This document shows positions 46,466 through 56,682 of a stretch of DNA of 64,000 nucleotides, one piece after another. Origin of the DNA: Pogona vitticeps (lineage: Eukaryota; Chordata; Lepidosauria; Squamata; Agamidae); contig NC_135793.1 of assembly GCF_051106095.1 (NCBI RefSeq), forward strand, positions 7,927,001-7,991,000. Reading direction: 5' to 3'. Each line of letters opens with the position of its first letter. Position 1 is the first letter of the stretch. The notes under the pieces are model-generated. The model was not told the origin of the DNA. It saw only the letters and a program-made list of their open reading frames with translations, and ran no database searches. The position numbers were made by a program, and so were the translations under genes.

Positions 46466-46570
46466 TTATAATCTTAGAACTGCAGAAGCTGGAGGAGACC
46501 GTAAGGGTCATCGAATCCAGCCCATGTCAAGAAGGCACGGGGGGGGGGATCGAACTCTCGATCTCTGGCT
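46466..46570 (-). repeat. tRNA-derived SINE, type A head with CR1-like tail, truncated
   Basis: AATCTTAGAACTGCAGAAGC, GACCGTAAGGGTCATC, then GGATCGAACTCTCGATC. The 5' head is lost. Confidence 0.65.
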
Positions 46571-46631
46571 AAAAGGAGCTTTGCACCAGCAACAAGGCTA
46601 TGGGCAAGCAAAGACGGTAACTGAACCATAG

Positions 46632-46786
46632 GGCCCCTAATAGAGCTTTTAAGATAAGTGAGATATTTAAGGAGCAGTTTTAGAAGTTCCACCCTCCACT
46701 CCAGGGAATTTCTATTGCTGAACAGAGATTCGAACCCAGGTCTCCCAAGTCATAGTCCGTCCATCTGCCCTACTGGGCACCTTTAT
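46632..46786 (-). repeat. tRNA-derived SINE, type B
   Basis: Reverse orientation: AAGTGAGATATTTAAGGAGC, GGAATTTCTATTGCTG, GATTCGAACCCAGGTCTCCC (B box), then a decayed head. Confidence 0.7.
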
Positions 46787-47134
46787 GAAGACGATAAGGA
46801 CAGAAAGCGGGCCCTTCAGGTTCAGTAAAAGGGCCCTTTCCAGCCTAATGTTCTGTTCACACCATGGAGAACCAGTTGCCGAGGAGATGACCACCAATAG
46901 GAATCGTGTCACTTGCGTCCTCCATTTTGTGCTTCCCAGCAACGGATCCCCTTGAGACATATTGCAAGGGATACTCAAGTTGATAGTTATCCATCATGAT
47001 CAGTAGCTAGCCACTAGTCTCCAGATTTTCAGGGCTAGAAGCCAATTTCACAAGAGTGATTGGGAAGCAGCAGGATGTCCTTCACGCAATGGATCACACC
47101 ACTGCTCACATCCCTGATGTCACAAGCATGGAAC

Positions 47135-47389
47135 CGTAGGTGTTTCGGAGAAGGAGATTCCATCTGAACATTAGGAAGAACTTCCTGACAGTCAGAGCAG
47201 TCCAGCAGTGAAAGAGGCTGCCTCGAAGGGTGGTGGAGTCTCCTTCTTTGGAGGTTTTTAAGCAGAGGCCGGATGGTGGCCATCTGTTGGGAGTACTTTG
47301 ATGGATGTTCCCGCATGGCGTGGGGTTGGACTGGATGGCCTCAGTGGTCTCTTCCAACTCTACAACTCTTTGACTCTATGACTCTATAA
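47135..47389 (+). repeat. CR1 LINE 3' end
   Basis: Typical CR1 3' sequence: TTAGGAAGAACTTCCTGACA, GTGGTGGAGTCTCCTTC, TTGGACTGGATGGCC, TCTCTTCCAACTC, ending in 8-bp tandem repeats of the ACTCTATG kind (47364-47389). 5'-truncated as usual. Confidence 0.92.
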
Positions 47390-47879
47390 GGGGCCAGCCC
47401 TGGCATGATTGCCCTTCCATGAGCAGGATCCTTGGCCACGAATTCCTCTACTTCCATTTCAAAGCTGGTCAAGTTGGCAGCTATCAATCCATCTGGTAGC
47501 GGTGAGTTCCACCGTTTGAGTGAAGGAGGGAAAATGTGATTTCTCTCTCCCTAGACAGAAGCCAAACCATCTCAGGCCGATGGATTTCAAAGCAAATGGG
47601 TGAAAGGCTGCTTTTTGTTGCACTGTGCGCAGCGCTTCTGCGCATGTGTATTTCTTGTACTCTTGCAGGCAGAAAAACACTGTGGTAAGTGAGGTTTTTA
47701 ATCTATTGCTCTGACCCATGCCATGTCCTCTTTTAATAGATTTTAGCCTCTGTGCTTCAAACTGCTTATTATTAGAAGCAAAGCTGCAGGTTTTCAATTG
47801 GATATTTCACATCAGAGTCATCGGGACAATCAGCTATTGCAACTTTCTGTATGTGAGAAATCATCATCATCATCATCAC

Positions 47880-48490
47880 CGAAGGTATGATTTTTGCTGC
47901 ACTCCAAATCAATGTGATGAAAGCTAAGATCCAAAGAATTAGTGCTAACAGCAAATTCCGACTCTGCCAAGAAAAAGATGAAACTGTGTCACACCTCATC
48001 TGTGAATATACAAAGGCTGCACATACAGATTACAAAGTTGGACATGACAGAGTAGCAAAATTAGTTCACTGGTCATTATGCAAAAAATGTAACTTACCAG
48101 CCTCCAAAAATCTGTGGCAGCAAAGGTGTCAGGAAATTAGGGTGTCAAGATCTTGTGGGATTTCCGGATCCAAATGGACAGACATCTTGAGCATAACACA
48201 CCAGACGTAGTCGTAAGAGAACAAATGTCTGGATCATTGACATTGCAATTCTAGGGGATGCCAGAGTTGAAAATAAAGAATTGGAAAATTCAACAAAATA
48301 CAGAGACCTGGCCATTGAAACATCTCGCTTGTGGATGAAACGTACTTCCGTGGTCCCCGTCGTCACTGGGGCTTTGGGGCCAATATCAAGAAATTTCACA
48401 CAGCATTATAAGCCATTCCAGATCTCAGAAATAACACCGTTAGACCTACGAAAATGGCAATATTAGGAATGGTATAACAGATGTTTAGGT
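47880..48490 (+). repeat. R4/Dong-type LINE, C-terminal ORF fragment, decayed
   Basis: The 107-codon frame at 47887-48210 reads CRLCQEKDETVSHLICEY (CCHC-type finger), followed by HDRVAKLVHW, as in the restriction-like-endonuclease region of R2-superfamily LINEs. A later frame (48281-48466) gives VVPVVTGALGPISRNF, the family's closing motif. The two parts lie in different frames, so at least one frameshift has occurred. The clade name is from memory of reptile elements. Confidence 0.75.
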
Positions 48491-49783
48491 TTTTGGTTAG
48501 AACTTATATCTGCTATATAATACCAGTCAATGTTTTAAAAATTCTGTTTGACTGTGCCTGGTGTTTTTGTACAACAAGAACAACAGCAGCAGCGCCAACA
48601 ACACAAGGATGTTGTTATTTTGAAATATATGACAGAGCAAACAAGATTAAAGAATGGCTGGGTGGGGATATTCTGCAACAGCGATATACAATTGCAAAAG
48701 GTGTGGGAGTTTCACCCACTGCATTTTTACCCCTGCATGTACCCCATGCACTCCCTTCCCCCCCCCAAAAAAAAATCAGCAGGTATTTTGAAACAGGTAT
48801 TTTGGATCCTAAAATTGTCCGTAGGGACATAATGGTGTTTAAATGCTGGGTCACCTTGTTCAGATGCAACTAGGAGTAGAATCCTGTTTCTTTTAGCATC
48901 ACGTGTTGTCACAGCAGTGCATTCTGGGAGCAACACTTCCATCGTCCCCTCTGATTCCATAAGGAGTGCTGCTTATCCAGCCGAAGTGGAATTGTTCTCA
49001 CAGAATAGGAAGGTATGGGAATGCTTTGGCAAAGCCAAAGATGGGCAGACGGGAAACCCTGAAACGGCCAGGTTCTGTAGGCAGCCGCCACAGAAGCCTA
49101 TTGGTTGGCTGGAAGGTTCTGTTCAATTGGAATGAAGCACCTGGAGTCCGGAACAGCAGATCTTCGCGCTGCAACTTTTTTTGCTGCCGATTCCATAGAG
49201 ACCCAACTGGAGGGTGGGGGTTTTTAACAGGGAAACAAGATGAAGTATAAGCTAACAGTGTGAAAAATGTTTGGAAAAAAAATCCTCATTCTCTGAAATG
49301 TTCTAAGTCTCTCTGTGTACCAAGACACACACACCCTTAAACCAGCAACTTTTTATGACTTGCTGCAAGAAGGAGACTCCTGTCTTCTTCTTGTTTTACT
49401 TTATTTCATTTAAAATATTTTTACTTCGCCTTTCTCCTTAAAAGAACCCTTCTTGTTTATTTTATTTTATCTGGGTTTTTTTTACCCAAACCTGCCAAAT
49501 TGTGTATAGTTCAATGCCCTTTCTGGGGCTCTTTCTACAGGAAAGATGACATTTTAAAGTGGAACTGTAATAATTCTGCACAAATTGGTGTTGCTTTTGA
49601 AGGGGAACCAGAGATAACCATGAAACAGCCAAGAAATCCCAAAAGAATTATTTTCACAAACAAACAAACAAACAAATAATCCCACTACAAGGATAAAAGA
49701 GGGATTTTTTTTCCTTTCTGTTTCTTGCAGAGAGAGAAAGCTGTGAAAAGCATTTCCCATAAACCAACTTACTGGTGGAAGGA
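48491..49783. other. intergenic DNA
   Basis: A LINE-tail-like scrap at 49390-49450. No gene. Confidence 0.4.
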
Positions 49784-50100
49784 AGGGAGGGAGGGAGGAA
49801 GTGATAATGAATAGAAGGAAGGAAGGAAGGAAGGAAGGAAGGAAGGAAGGAAGGAAGGAAGGAAGGAAGGAAGGAAGGAAGGAAGGAAGGAAGGAAGGAA
49901 GGAAGGAAGGAAGGAAGGAACTGATAATGAATGGAAGGAAGGAAGGAGCTCATGATGGATGGATGAATGGATGGATGGATGGATGGATGGATGGATGGAT
50001 GGAAGGAAGGAAGGAAGGAAGGAAGGAAGGAAGGAAGGAAGGAAGGAAGGAAGGAAGGAAGGAAGGAAGGAAGGAAGGAAGGAAGGAAGGAAGGAAGGAC
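49784..50100. repeat. composite microsatellite (GGAA)n-(GATG)n-(GGAA)n
   Basis: GGAA tract 49813-49920, a short unit TGATAATGAATGGAAGG repeated from the first flank, GATG tract 49954-50002, and a second GGAA tract to 50099. Confidence 0.98.
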
Positions 50101-51330
50101 AGACTATCCTCCTATTAGACAATACAGACAGCAAAGTGTTATTTCACAGGAAATATTGTAGAATGTTAAGCACTTCGGTTGAAGCTTCCCATGTTAGTGC
50201 TACATGTCGGATTGACTGCCTCCGTGCATGTCTCTGTGGCTTTCTCCAAGCTTTCAGCTCCCCCACCCACCCTCACCCTTTCTACCACATTTTCCTCTCT
50301 TCAGTAAACCGGAAATACCATCCCCTGTTTGTAAATGATTGGAGATGCTGGCTGGCCGTTGGCCTCCATGAATCATGCATAGCTGTTTTTGTTCATGGCC
50401 TCTGATGTAACTAAATGGTTCAATTAATATTTAAATGTGAACTATTTTTAAAAGGCAAAGGCATCACCACCGCTCCTTCCCATGACAGGGAGAAGGGGAA
50501 AGAAGCGCATTCCAAAAAAGGAAACCCCAGCACAGACTAACACATGTATCCTTCGTCACTTCTCTTCCTCAAGCCCATCTTTACCCTCTTTCTTTGCCTT
50601 TTTTTCTGTGGTTAAGATATAAATCTGAAAGGGGGGCATGCCTGTTTAGGTTACGCTCCTCTTTAGCAAGGATGACAAGCTTGTACTCTTCCAGATGTTT
50701 TTATACTCCGGTTCCCATCAGCTCCAGCTTAGATGGCCATTAACAAAGGGGGGGGGGGGTTCGAAGAACAGTCCAACATTTAGGTAACTCACAGGTTCTC
50801 CACCCCTTTCATATTGGTGGTGCGGTGCTTGGCAAGGGCTTACTTGTCCAGATATCTCCACCCACATGTCTTTGGGTACATTTCCCATCATCCCCTGATA
50901 CCACGGCATGCTTCCCTGAGAGTCCACTCCTGAACTTGCTCTGATGTCAACAAACATCCCTAAAGGCCAAACCCACGTCCCTTGAATGAACATGTTGGTC
51001 AACAGACCAAAGAAACCACCCTGGGTTGGAGTGATTTGCTTTTTAATTAAAATTTCAAGATTAATTAATACTTTAGGCTGGTGAGGGCAAAAACATGCTC
51101 TCAGAATTCCAGAACTCTGCACATGGAAATGGGGCTCACCATCTTGCTTAGAACACAGGTGGGGAGTTGATGGGCCTCCAGGTGATGTTTGGTTGTTAAC
51201 TCCAGTCACCCTAACCATCAGGTCTTAGTGGATGAGCGTTATAGTCAACAGCACCTGGAGATCTAGGAAGGGACCCACACACACATACACATTTGGAGAA
51301 CCATTTACTCTGAGTTACAATGTCAGGTAA
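50101..51330. other. intergenic DNA
   Basis: 50330-50450 is a candidate conserved element. 50844-51020 on the minus strand is open and flanked by splice-like dinucleotides but matches no known protein to me. Confidence 0.4.
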
Positions 51331-51681
51331 AAAAGTAAAGGTTCCCCTTGACAATTTGTGCAGTCATGTCCAACTCTAGGTGGCGGTGCTCATCTCCATT
51401 TCCAACCCATAGAGCTAGTGTTTGTCCGCAGACAATCCTCCATGGTCACGTGGCCAGCGTGACTAGACATGGAACGCCGTTACATTCGCACCGAGGTGGT
51501 ACCTATTTATCTACTTGCATTTTTGCATTTTGCATGTTTTCAAACCGCTAGGTTGGCAGGAGCTGGGACAAGCGACGGGGGCTCACTCTGTTGCGTGGAT
51601 TCGATCTTACCACTGCAGGTCTTCTGACCTTGCAGCACAGAGGCTTCTGAGGTTTAACCCGCAGCGCCACCACGTCAGAGA
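51331..51681 (-). repeat. tRNA-derived SINE, type C (about 350 bp)
   Basis: Reverse orientation: AAAGTAAAGGTTCCCCTTGAC, CATGGTCACGTGGCCAGCG, GAGGTGGTACCTATTTATC, CTAGGTTGGCAGGAGCTGGG and the head ending AACCCGCAGCGCCACCAC. It matches 62177-62520 along its full length. Confidence 0.85.
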
Positions 51682-51794
51682 GGGGCCCAAATCCCCACTT
51701 TCAACTGTAATCTTGAACCCATCCCCTTCCTTTAGCCTAGGGTTGAGCAGCAGTTGGCTTTCTAAATGGTCACCGTAACCAGTGGTGTGCGATC

Positions 51795-52204
51795 ACTGGA
51801 ACGGTGGTCAACAGAAACTAGAAAGCCACATGTGGAAGTCCAGAGGGAAAGAACAAGAAACGGGGCCTTCTCGGTGGTTCCTCCCCCCCGCCACGTCTAT
51901 GGAATAACCTGCCGATTGAAATCCACCTGGCACCCTTGCTGAATGCGTTCAAATGAGCATTGAAGATTGGCTGTTCCACCAGGATTTCCCAGAGCATTAA
52001 GATCTTGGCCTCCCCTTTACCATCCTTTTGCCGTCCTCTTCATCACCCTTTTTACCACCTTCATTGCTATCTGTTTTAATTTACCCTATTTGGCTATGTA
52101 TTAATTTATTTTTTATTGTGTTTTAATATTGTTGCTTATATTGTTGTTAGCCGCCCAGAGTGGCCTGGCTGCCAGACGGAGTGGGGTATAAATTCAACGA
52201 ATAA
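51795..52204 (+). repeat. LINE 3' end (L2/CR1-like) with AAT tail
   Basis: GGGGCCTTCTCGGTGGTTCC and TATGGAATAACCTGCCGATTG correspond to the ORF2 C-terminus. The 3' UTR ends TTAGCCGCCCAGAGTGGCC and GGGGTATAAATTCAACG. An (AAT)n tract (52206-52229) follows. Confidence 0.75.
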
Positions 52205-52285
52205 AATAATAATAATAATAATAATAATACTGTAGCTCAGCTCACCTTAGCCTAACTTCCCTTGCAAGGTCAATATAAGAATAAG

Positions 52286-52518
52286 AAGCTGGTTGGATCG
52301 CTCAGTGGTTCACGTATCTGGCTATGGAGCCAGAGGTTGTGGGTCTGATTCCCCACTATGTGTCCTGCTAGTAGAACCAGCCTGGGTGGCCTTGGGCCAG
52401 CTGCATCATCCCAGGGCGCCTCCAGAAGAAGGGAATGGGAAACCACTTCGGAGTATTGTCTACCTGGAAAACCCTGGAAAGGGTTGCCGTAAATCAAAAT
52501 TGACTTGATGGCGCATTA
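52286..52518 (+). repeat. Sauria-type SINE, near full length
   Basis: Head CGCTCAGTGGTTCACGTATC, GAGCCAGAGGTTGTGGGTCTG, body CCTTGGGCCAGCTGCATC, tail GTTGCCGTAAATCAAAATTG and ACTTGATGGCGCA. A good reference copy for the type A head with BovB-like tail. Confidence 0.88.
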
Positions 52519-53636
52519 GCAGTTGCAGTTGTAGTTCCGCTAATAGAACCAGGGTGCAGGGATGATCACGCACCTCGCTTTGAAGCCGGCCGAGAAAAGG
52601 TTGGCTAGCCAGCCCTGGACAAAGATGCTTTTTGCATTAGAACCCCTCAGATCTGTGGTTTAGGCACTCTGGGAGCTGTGTTTCCACCACCCCCAAAAAA
52701 GGTAACTTTTTTTCCCAAGCTCCGTAACAAGTTGCCCTTTTATGTTCAGATAACCATCGGCACTTCTTCTCCTCGAGGTTTCCCCCGGCCTCTTTTTCGT
52801 TTCAGGAAAAGCTTGGTTTCATCAACCCTCCAGACTTCCTCTGCCGGGAATGCATGCGCCCGGCTCTTCCTCACCGTCGCTATCTAAAGCATTACGGGAG
52901 CCGAGAGAGAGTCTCACAAAGTGGTTTCCGCTTGCGTCCTGCCCAGAGATCCTAATGATTCCCCCAGAGTGATTTACGCGGCCTTCTTGTTGATTAATGC
53001 CACACTCTCTGCCCAGCTCTGCATGTCATCCACCCACCCTCCCAGTCTGATTTCGCTCTCTCTCTCTCTCTCTCTTCTCTTCTCTCTCTCTCAGAACGGG
53101 TGCAACCTGTGCCCTGGGAAATACAGTGAAGGAGGACATACGCAGGGGCTGAATAATAGATGCAGGCTGCTGTGTGAAGGATGTGTAATGCGATCCTTCC
53201 TCCTCCCCCCATAGGACCCATGGGCAGAATCGCAGGCTCAGAGAGAGAGAGAGGGGTGTCTAAGAGTCACCCAACAATGCCAGGCGAGGTCACTTGATAT
53301 CTTCGGTGGCCAGTCCTTGAATGCAAGCTGGTGGGGACCTGCAGCAAAAAAAGGAAATGGAAACCCACGGCAGGAGAAGAATAGCATCACGACAGGAACG
53401 TCAACTCCCTTTCACAAAGGAAGCGGCCCAACAGGGGTAACGATCCGACACAAAGCAGCAGGAAAGGCTGATCTCTCCTCTTTCCTTGCATCGTGGTCGA
53501 TTTTAGGGGCAGGAGGTGCTCCTGGAGCCAGGCTGGGACAGGATACCAGGCCTAGGGAGGGCAGGATGGGAAAAGGCTGAGAGAGACCCAAACAGGAAAG
53601 GACTCCATAGCATTCTTGTTCTAAACATCAGCTGAA
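52519..53636. other. intergenic DNA
   Basis: (CT)n at 53058-53093. No gene. Confidence 0.4.
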
Positions 53637-53996
53637 ATCCTGTTGCTTAGTGTAGAAAAACTCATTAGAGTTGAAAGCCCATTGAGATTCGGTGAGTCAA
53701 CTTCTCTACCCGTTCTATAGATTCAAATGGGCCTACTCTAGTTGCAACTTCCTGTGTTAGTAACTCACAACTCGAGTAATCCTATTGGAATCAATGGAAC
53801 TTACAGAGAGGTTGACTCATGGAATCCCCACTGATTCAACGGGCCGACTGTTGTGAAACATACTCCACTCAAGTACACTGCAACTAGAATGGCCTATATT
53901 TGAATCAGTGAAACTTACAAAGAAATTGACTCACTGAACCCCCACTGATTTAATGGGCCTACTCGACTTGTAATTCGCTATGCTAAGCAACAGGAT
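53637..53996. mobile_element. foldback element with inverted ends and internal repeats
   Basis: ATCCTGTTGCTTAG (53637-53650) and its exact complement CTAAGCAACAGGAT (53983-53996) form the ends. Inside, a unit with GGAACTTACAGAGAGGTTGACTC and CCCCACTGATTCAACGGGCC occurs twice with changes. No coding frame; superfamily unknown. Confidence 0.75.
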
Positions 53997-54902
53997 ATTG
54001 TCCGTTATGAAAAAACAAGCCATTTTTTAAAATGTTAGACCCGGTGGCTGCGCGGGCTGGAAATTCCCGGGAATTGTCATCTAGAGAAGGAAATGTTCTA
54101 ATTCCGGGCAGGTTGGAAGCATGAAATGTCCACACGTTCTAGCAACCTATCTGTGCAGAAGACGGGAGGTTGCCCTTGACACTGCTGTGCACATCCGCCA
54201 GGGGTGTGAGACAGTGAGCGTTTTTATGCACCCCACACATACACACACCGCTGTATGCTGGTCACAGCTTGCAGTGTTTAAGAAAGCAGCTCTTGCCATC
54301 AGAGATGATCTACCCCCCGAATCCAGAGGGATGAGGTTCAGTGAGTCTGGAATAAGAATCAGCACCAGGAGCAAAAATAGGAAGAAAGGGGTCACATCTC
54401 AAGGGAACCAGAGCTAATCAGAGGGTGTTTCAATGACAAAGGTCATCCATCTCCGGGAAGGTCGCTCTGTCTGTCGCTCCACTGCTTGACTTGGTACCCC
54501 ATCCTCCTCCAAGGGACAACCACGGATCTGAGATCAGATATTTGCACCGAGCCTTTTCTTCCTCCCTTTCCTCAATAAACGTGTGTTCTTTTGGTTTATA
54601 ACATTTCTATCCCACTCGACAGCTGTAAAGGCTCTCGCAGTGTCTAAGAACAAAGCAAGACAGTCCTTGCATGGGGGGTTTGCAAAAGACATGACACAAA
54701 AGGAAAAGAGGGTGGGGAGGGAAAAAAGCGAACAAGGAATCTCCTGCCTGCATTGTCCATATTCTGAGGTTCTTCGGTTCAGTCGAGCAGCTGCTGGATG
54801 ACAGTGGAGGGTGAGGCCAAACCCAGTCAAAGTGGCGTCTCAGGAGGCCTGATGGTGATCTTGTCTTTTGGAGTTTTTGCAACCTCGCATGCTGCCATTT
54901 TG
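53997..54902. other. intergenic DNA
   Basis: A LINE-tail-like scrap on the minus strand near 54595-54640. No gene. Confidence 0.4.
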
Positions 54903-55192
54903 GCCTGGGGTGACTGTTGATCTATTTAGCACTGACCAATCGTTCCTTTCCTGCCTCTGAATTTCAAAGAGAAGCCCGCCTTTCTGCTGAGAGCCCTTTC
55001 CCTCTCTTGAATTTATTGAGGTCTGTTGCTGAAAGTACTGTAGTCGAGTTTGTCAGTTTACTGTTCAGTCTGTTCAAATGTAAGTAACGAAAACTTTTAT
55101 TTTTTCTCCTAATATCTCAGAGTGAGTTACTGAGACTGTAAGTGCCAGTGAATTACTGAGACTGTAAGTGCCAGTTAATGAGGGGGGAAAAG
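54903..55192 (+). repeat. unclassified dispersed repeat, copy 1 (possibly LTR-like)
   Basis: Aligns with the complement of 63592-63858 over its whole length: CACTGACCAATC, TTTCAAAGAGA, GTCTGTTGCTG, TTTCTCCTAATATCTCAGAG and GAGACTGTAAGTGCCAG. It contains a CCAAT motif and one internal 27-bp tandem duplication (about 55113-55166). It could be a solo LTR fossil or another old retroelement; no ends are clear. Confidence 0.6.
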
Positions 55193-55404
55193 GTGGATCA
55201 ATCTGGGGAACCTGAAGCTATTATTCCCTGTGAGTCCCTATATTTCTGCTGCACAGCTATAGGAATTTAAACAGAAATTTAAAGCTGCAAAAACTATCAT
55301 CCATCTCTCCCTTATCTACAAAAGAGCTAAGATAAGTTCCTTTTCTGGAGCGTACCTCCCAGAATCCCCTTAGGGAGGTGTAGTCCAAAAATGCCATCCT
55401 CCTA

Positions 55405-55532
55405 AATCAGAGGTGGTGAACCTTTGCTTTTTGGACTTCAGTCCCCATAGTCCTTGATCACTGGCAATAGAGGCTGGGGATTCTGGGACCTGAAGTCCAA
55501 ACCCTCTGAAGTATCAAAGATTCGCCACTCCC
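55405..55532. mobile_element. palindromic MITE, diverged
   Basis: GGTGGTGAACCTTTGC ... CAAAGATTCGCCACTC with central GGACTTCAGTCCCCATAGTC and GGGATTCTGGGACCTGAAGT. Same general plan as the hAT-like copies, older or a sister family. Confidence 0.5.
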
Positions 55533-55584
55533 ACTCTAGATCTATTGCAAATATAGATAAATAAATGCAATCTGTATGCAGGTG

Positions 55585-55716
55585 CTGGGTAGCTCAGTGG
55601 TTTAGGCCTCTGGCTGCAGATCCAGAGGCTGGGAGTTTGATTCCCCACTGAGCCTCCTTGACAGGGGCTGGACTGGATGATCCATAGGGTCCCTTCCAGT
55701 TCTGCAGTTCTAAGAT
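55585..55716 (+). repeat. tRNA-derived SINE, type A head with CR1-like tail, full length
   Basis: GGGTAGCTCAGTGGTTTAGG, GGCTGGGAGTTTGATTCCCC, CCTTGACAGGGGCTGGACTG, GGGTCCCTTCCAGTTCTGC. A good reference copy of this tail type. Confidence 0.85.
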
Positions 55717-56469
55717 GAGGAGGCAGATGAATCCCTTGCAATTCAATTGATGGGTTATCGAGTCTTTTTCCCTTTCTCCTGCCTCCAGCCAGTGGGGGGG
55801 GGGGCAAGATCCCCACTTCTCTGGTTCCTTAAGATAGGCCAGGAAGCCTGCTCCTTCTGACAGGCAAGCCCAGGCCTGTCCACCATCTTGCAGGCAGCCT
55901 CTTGTGGCCAACCCAGCTTACACGGCAGTAGAGCTATTCTTCAGAGGCAGCACCCTGACAGCTGGCAGTTGGGAGACGAAAGGCATCCTTCAGCCAGTTT
56001 TGCTGCAGGCAAACCTCACTTGCACACAAATAGAGAGAGAGAGAGAGAAGGAGAGCGAGTCCAGAGCCATGCCAGACAACCGGGGAGAGGAGATTGATGG
56101 CTGAGCTTCTCTTATGGCAGGACTCTGTGAGGTCACAGGAGAGTGTCAGCTGTTAGGCAGCAGGGAGACCCTTCTGCAATTACCTGCTTTCCCTCTTTAT
56201 ACCCACAGGGCAATTAAAAAAAATGCCAAAGAGAGAGACGATAAGTGCTGCGTAAGACCGCCAGGGCACTCTGAACAAGGGGTTGGTTGTTACTGCTGCC
56301 GCCTGCGCTTTACACAGCCTCCCTTCTTCAAAAGCTGGCCTCTATCTGAACACAGCCCCATTTCAATAGAGAAGAGTTTTTCCTGCTTTGGTGGCTTTGC
56401 TATGGGTTGGGAAGTTGGGTGCGGGAGAGAAGGCCAGAGAGTGGGGAGTTAAGGTAATCCCAGTGGGTT
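55717..56469. other. intergenic DNA, no feature seen
   Basis: A short GA run (56031-56048) and a G run; no gene. Confidence 0.4.
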
Positions 56470-56682
56470 TGGTTGTTGTTGTTGTTGTTTAGTCATTAAG
56501 TCATGTCCGACTCTTCGTGACCCCATGGACCAGAGCACGCCAGGCCCTCCTGTCTTCTACGGCCTCCTGGAGTTGGGTCAGATTCATGTTGGTTGCTTCG
56601 ATGACCCTGTCCAGCCCTCTCGTCCTCTGTCGTCCCTTCTCCTCTTGCCTTCACACTTTCCCAACATCAGGGTCTTTTATCA
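56470..56682 (-). repeat. BovB LINE 3' end with (AAC)n tail
   Basis: On plus it reads (TTG)n, then GTCATTAAGTCATGTCCGAC, CTTCGTGACCCCATGGACC and CACTTTCCCAACATCAGGG, the complement of a BovB 3' end. 5'-truncated within ORF2. Confidence 0.9.
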
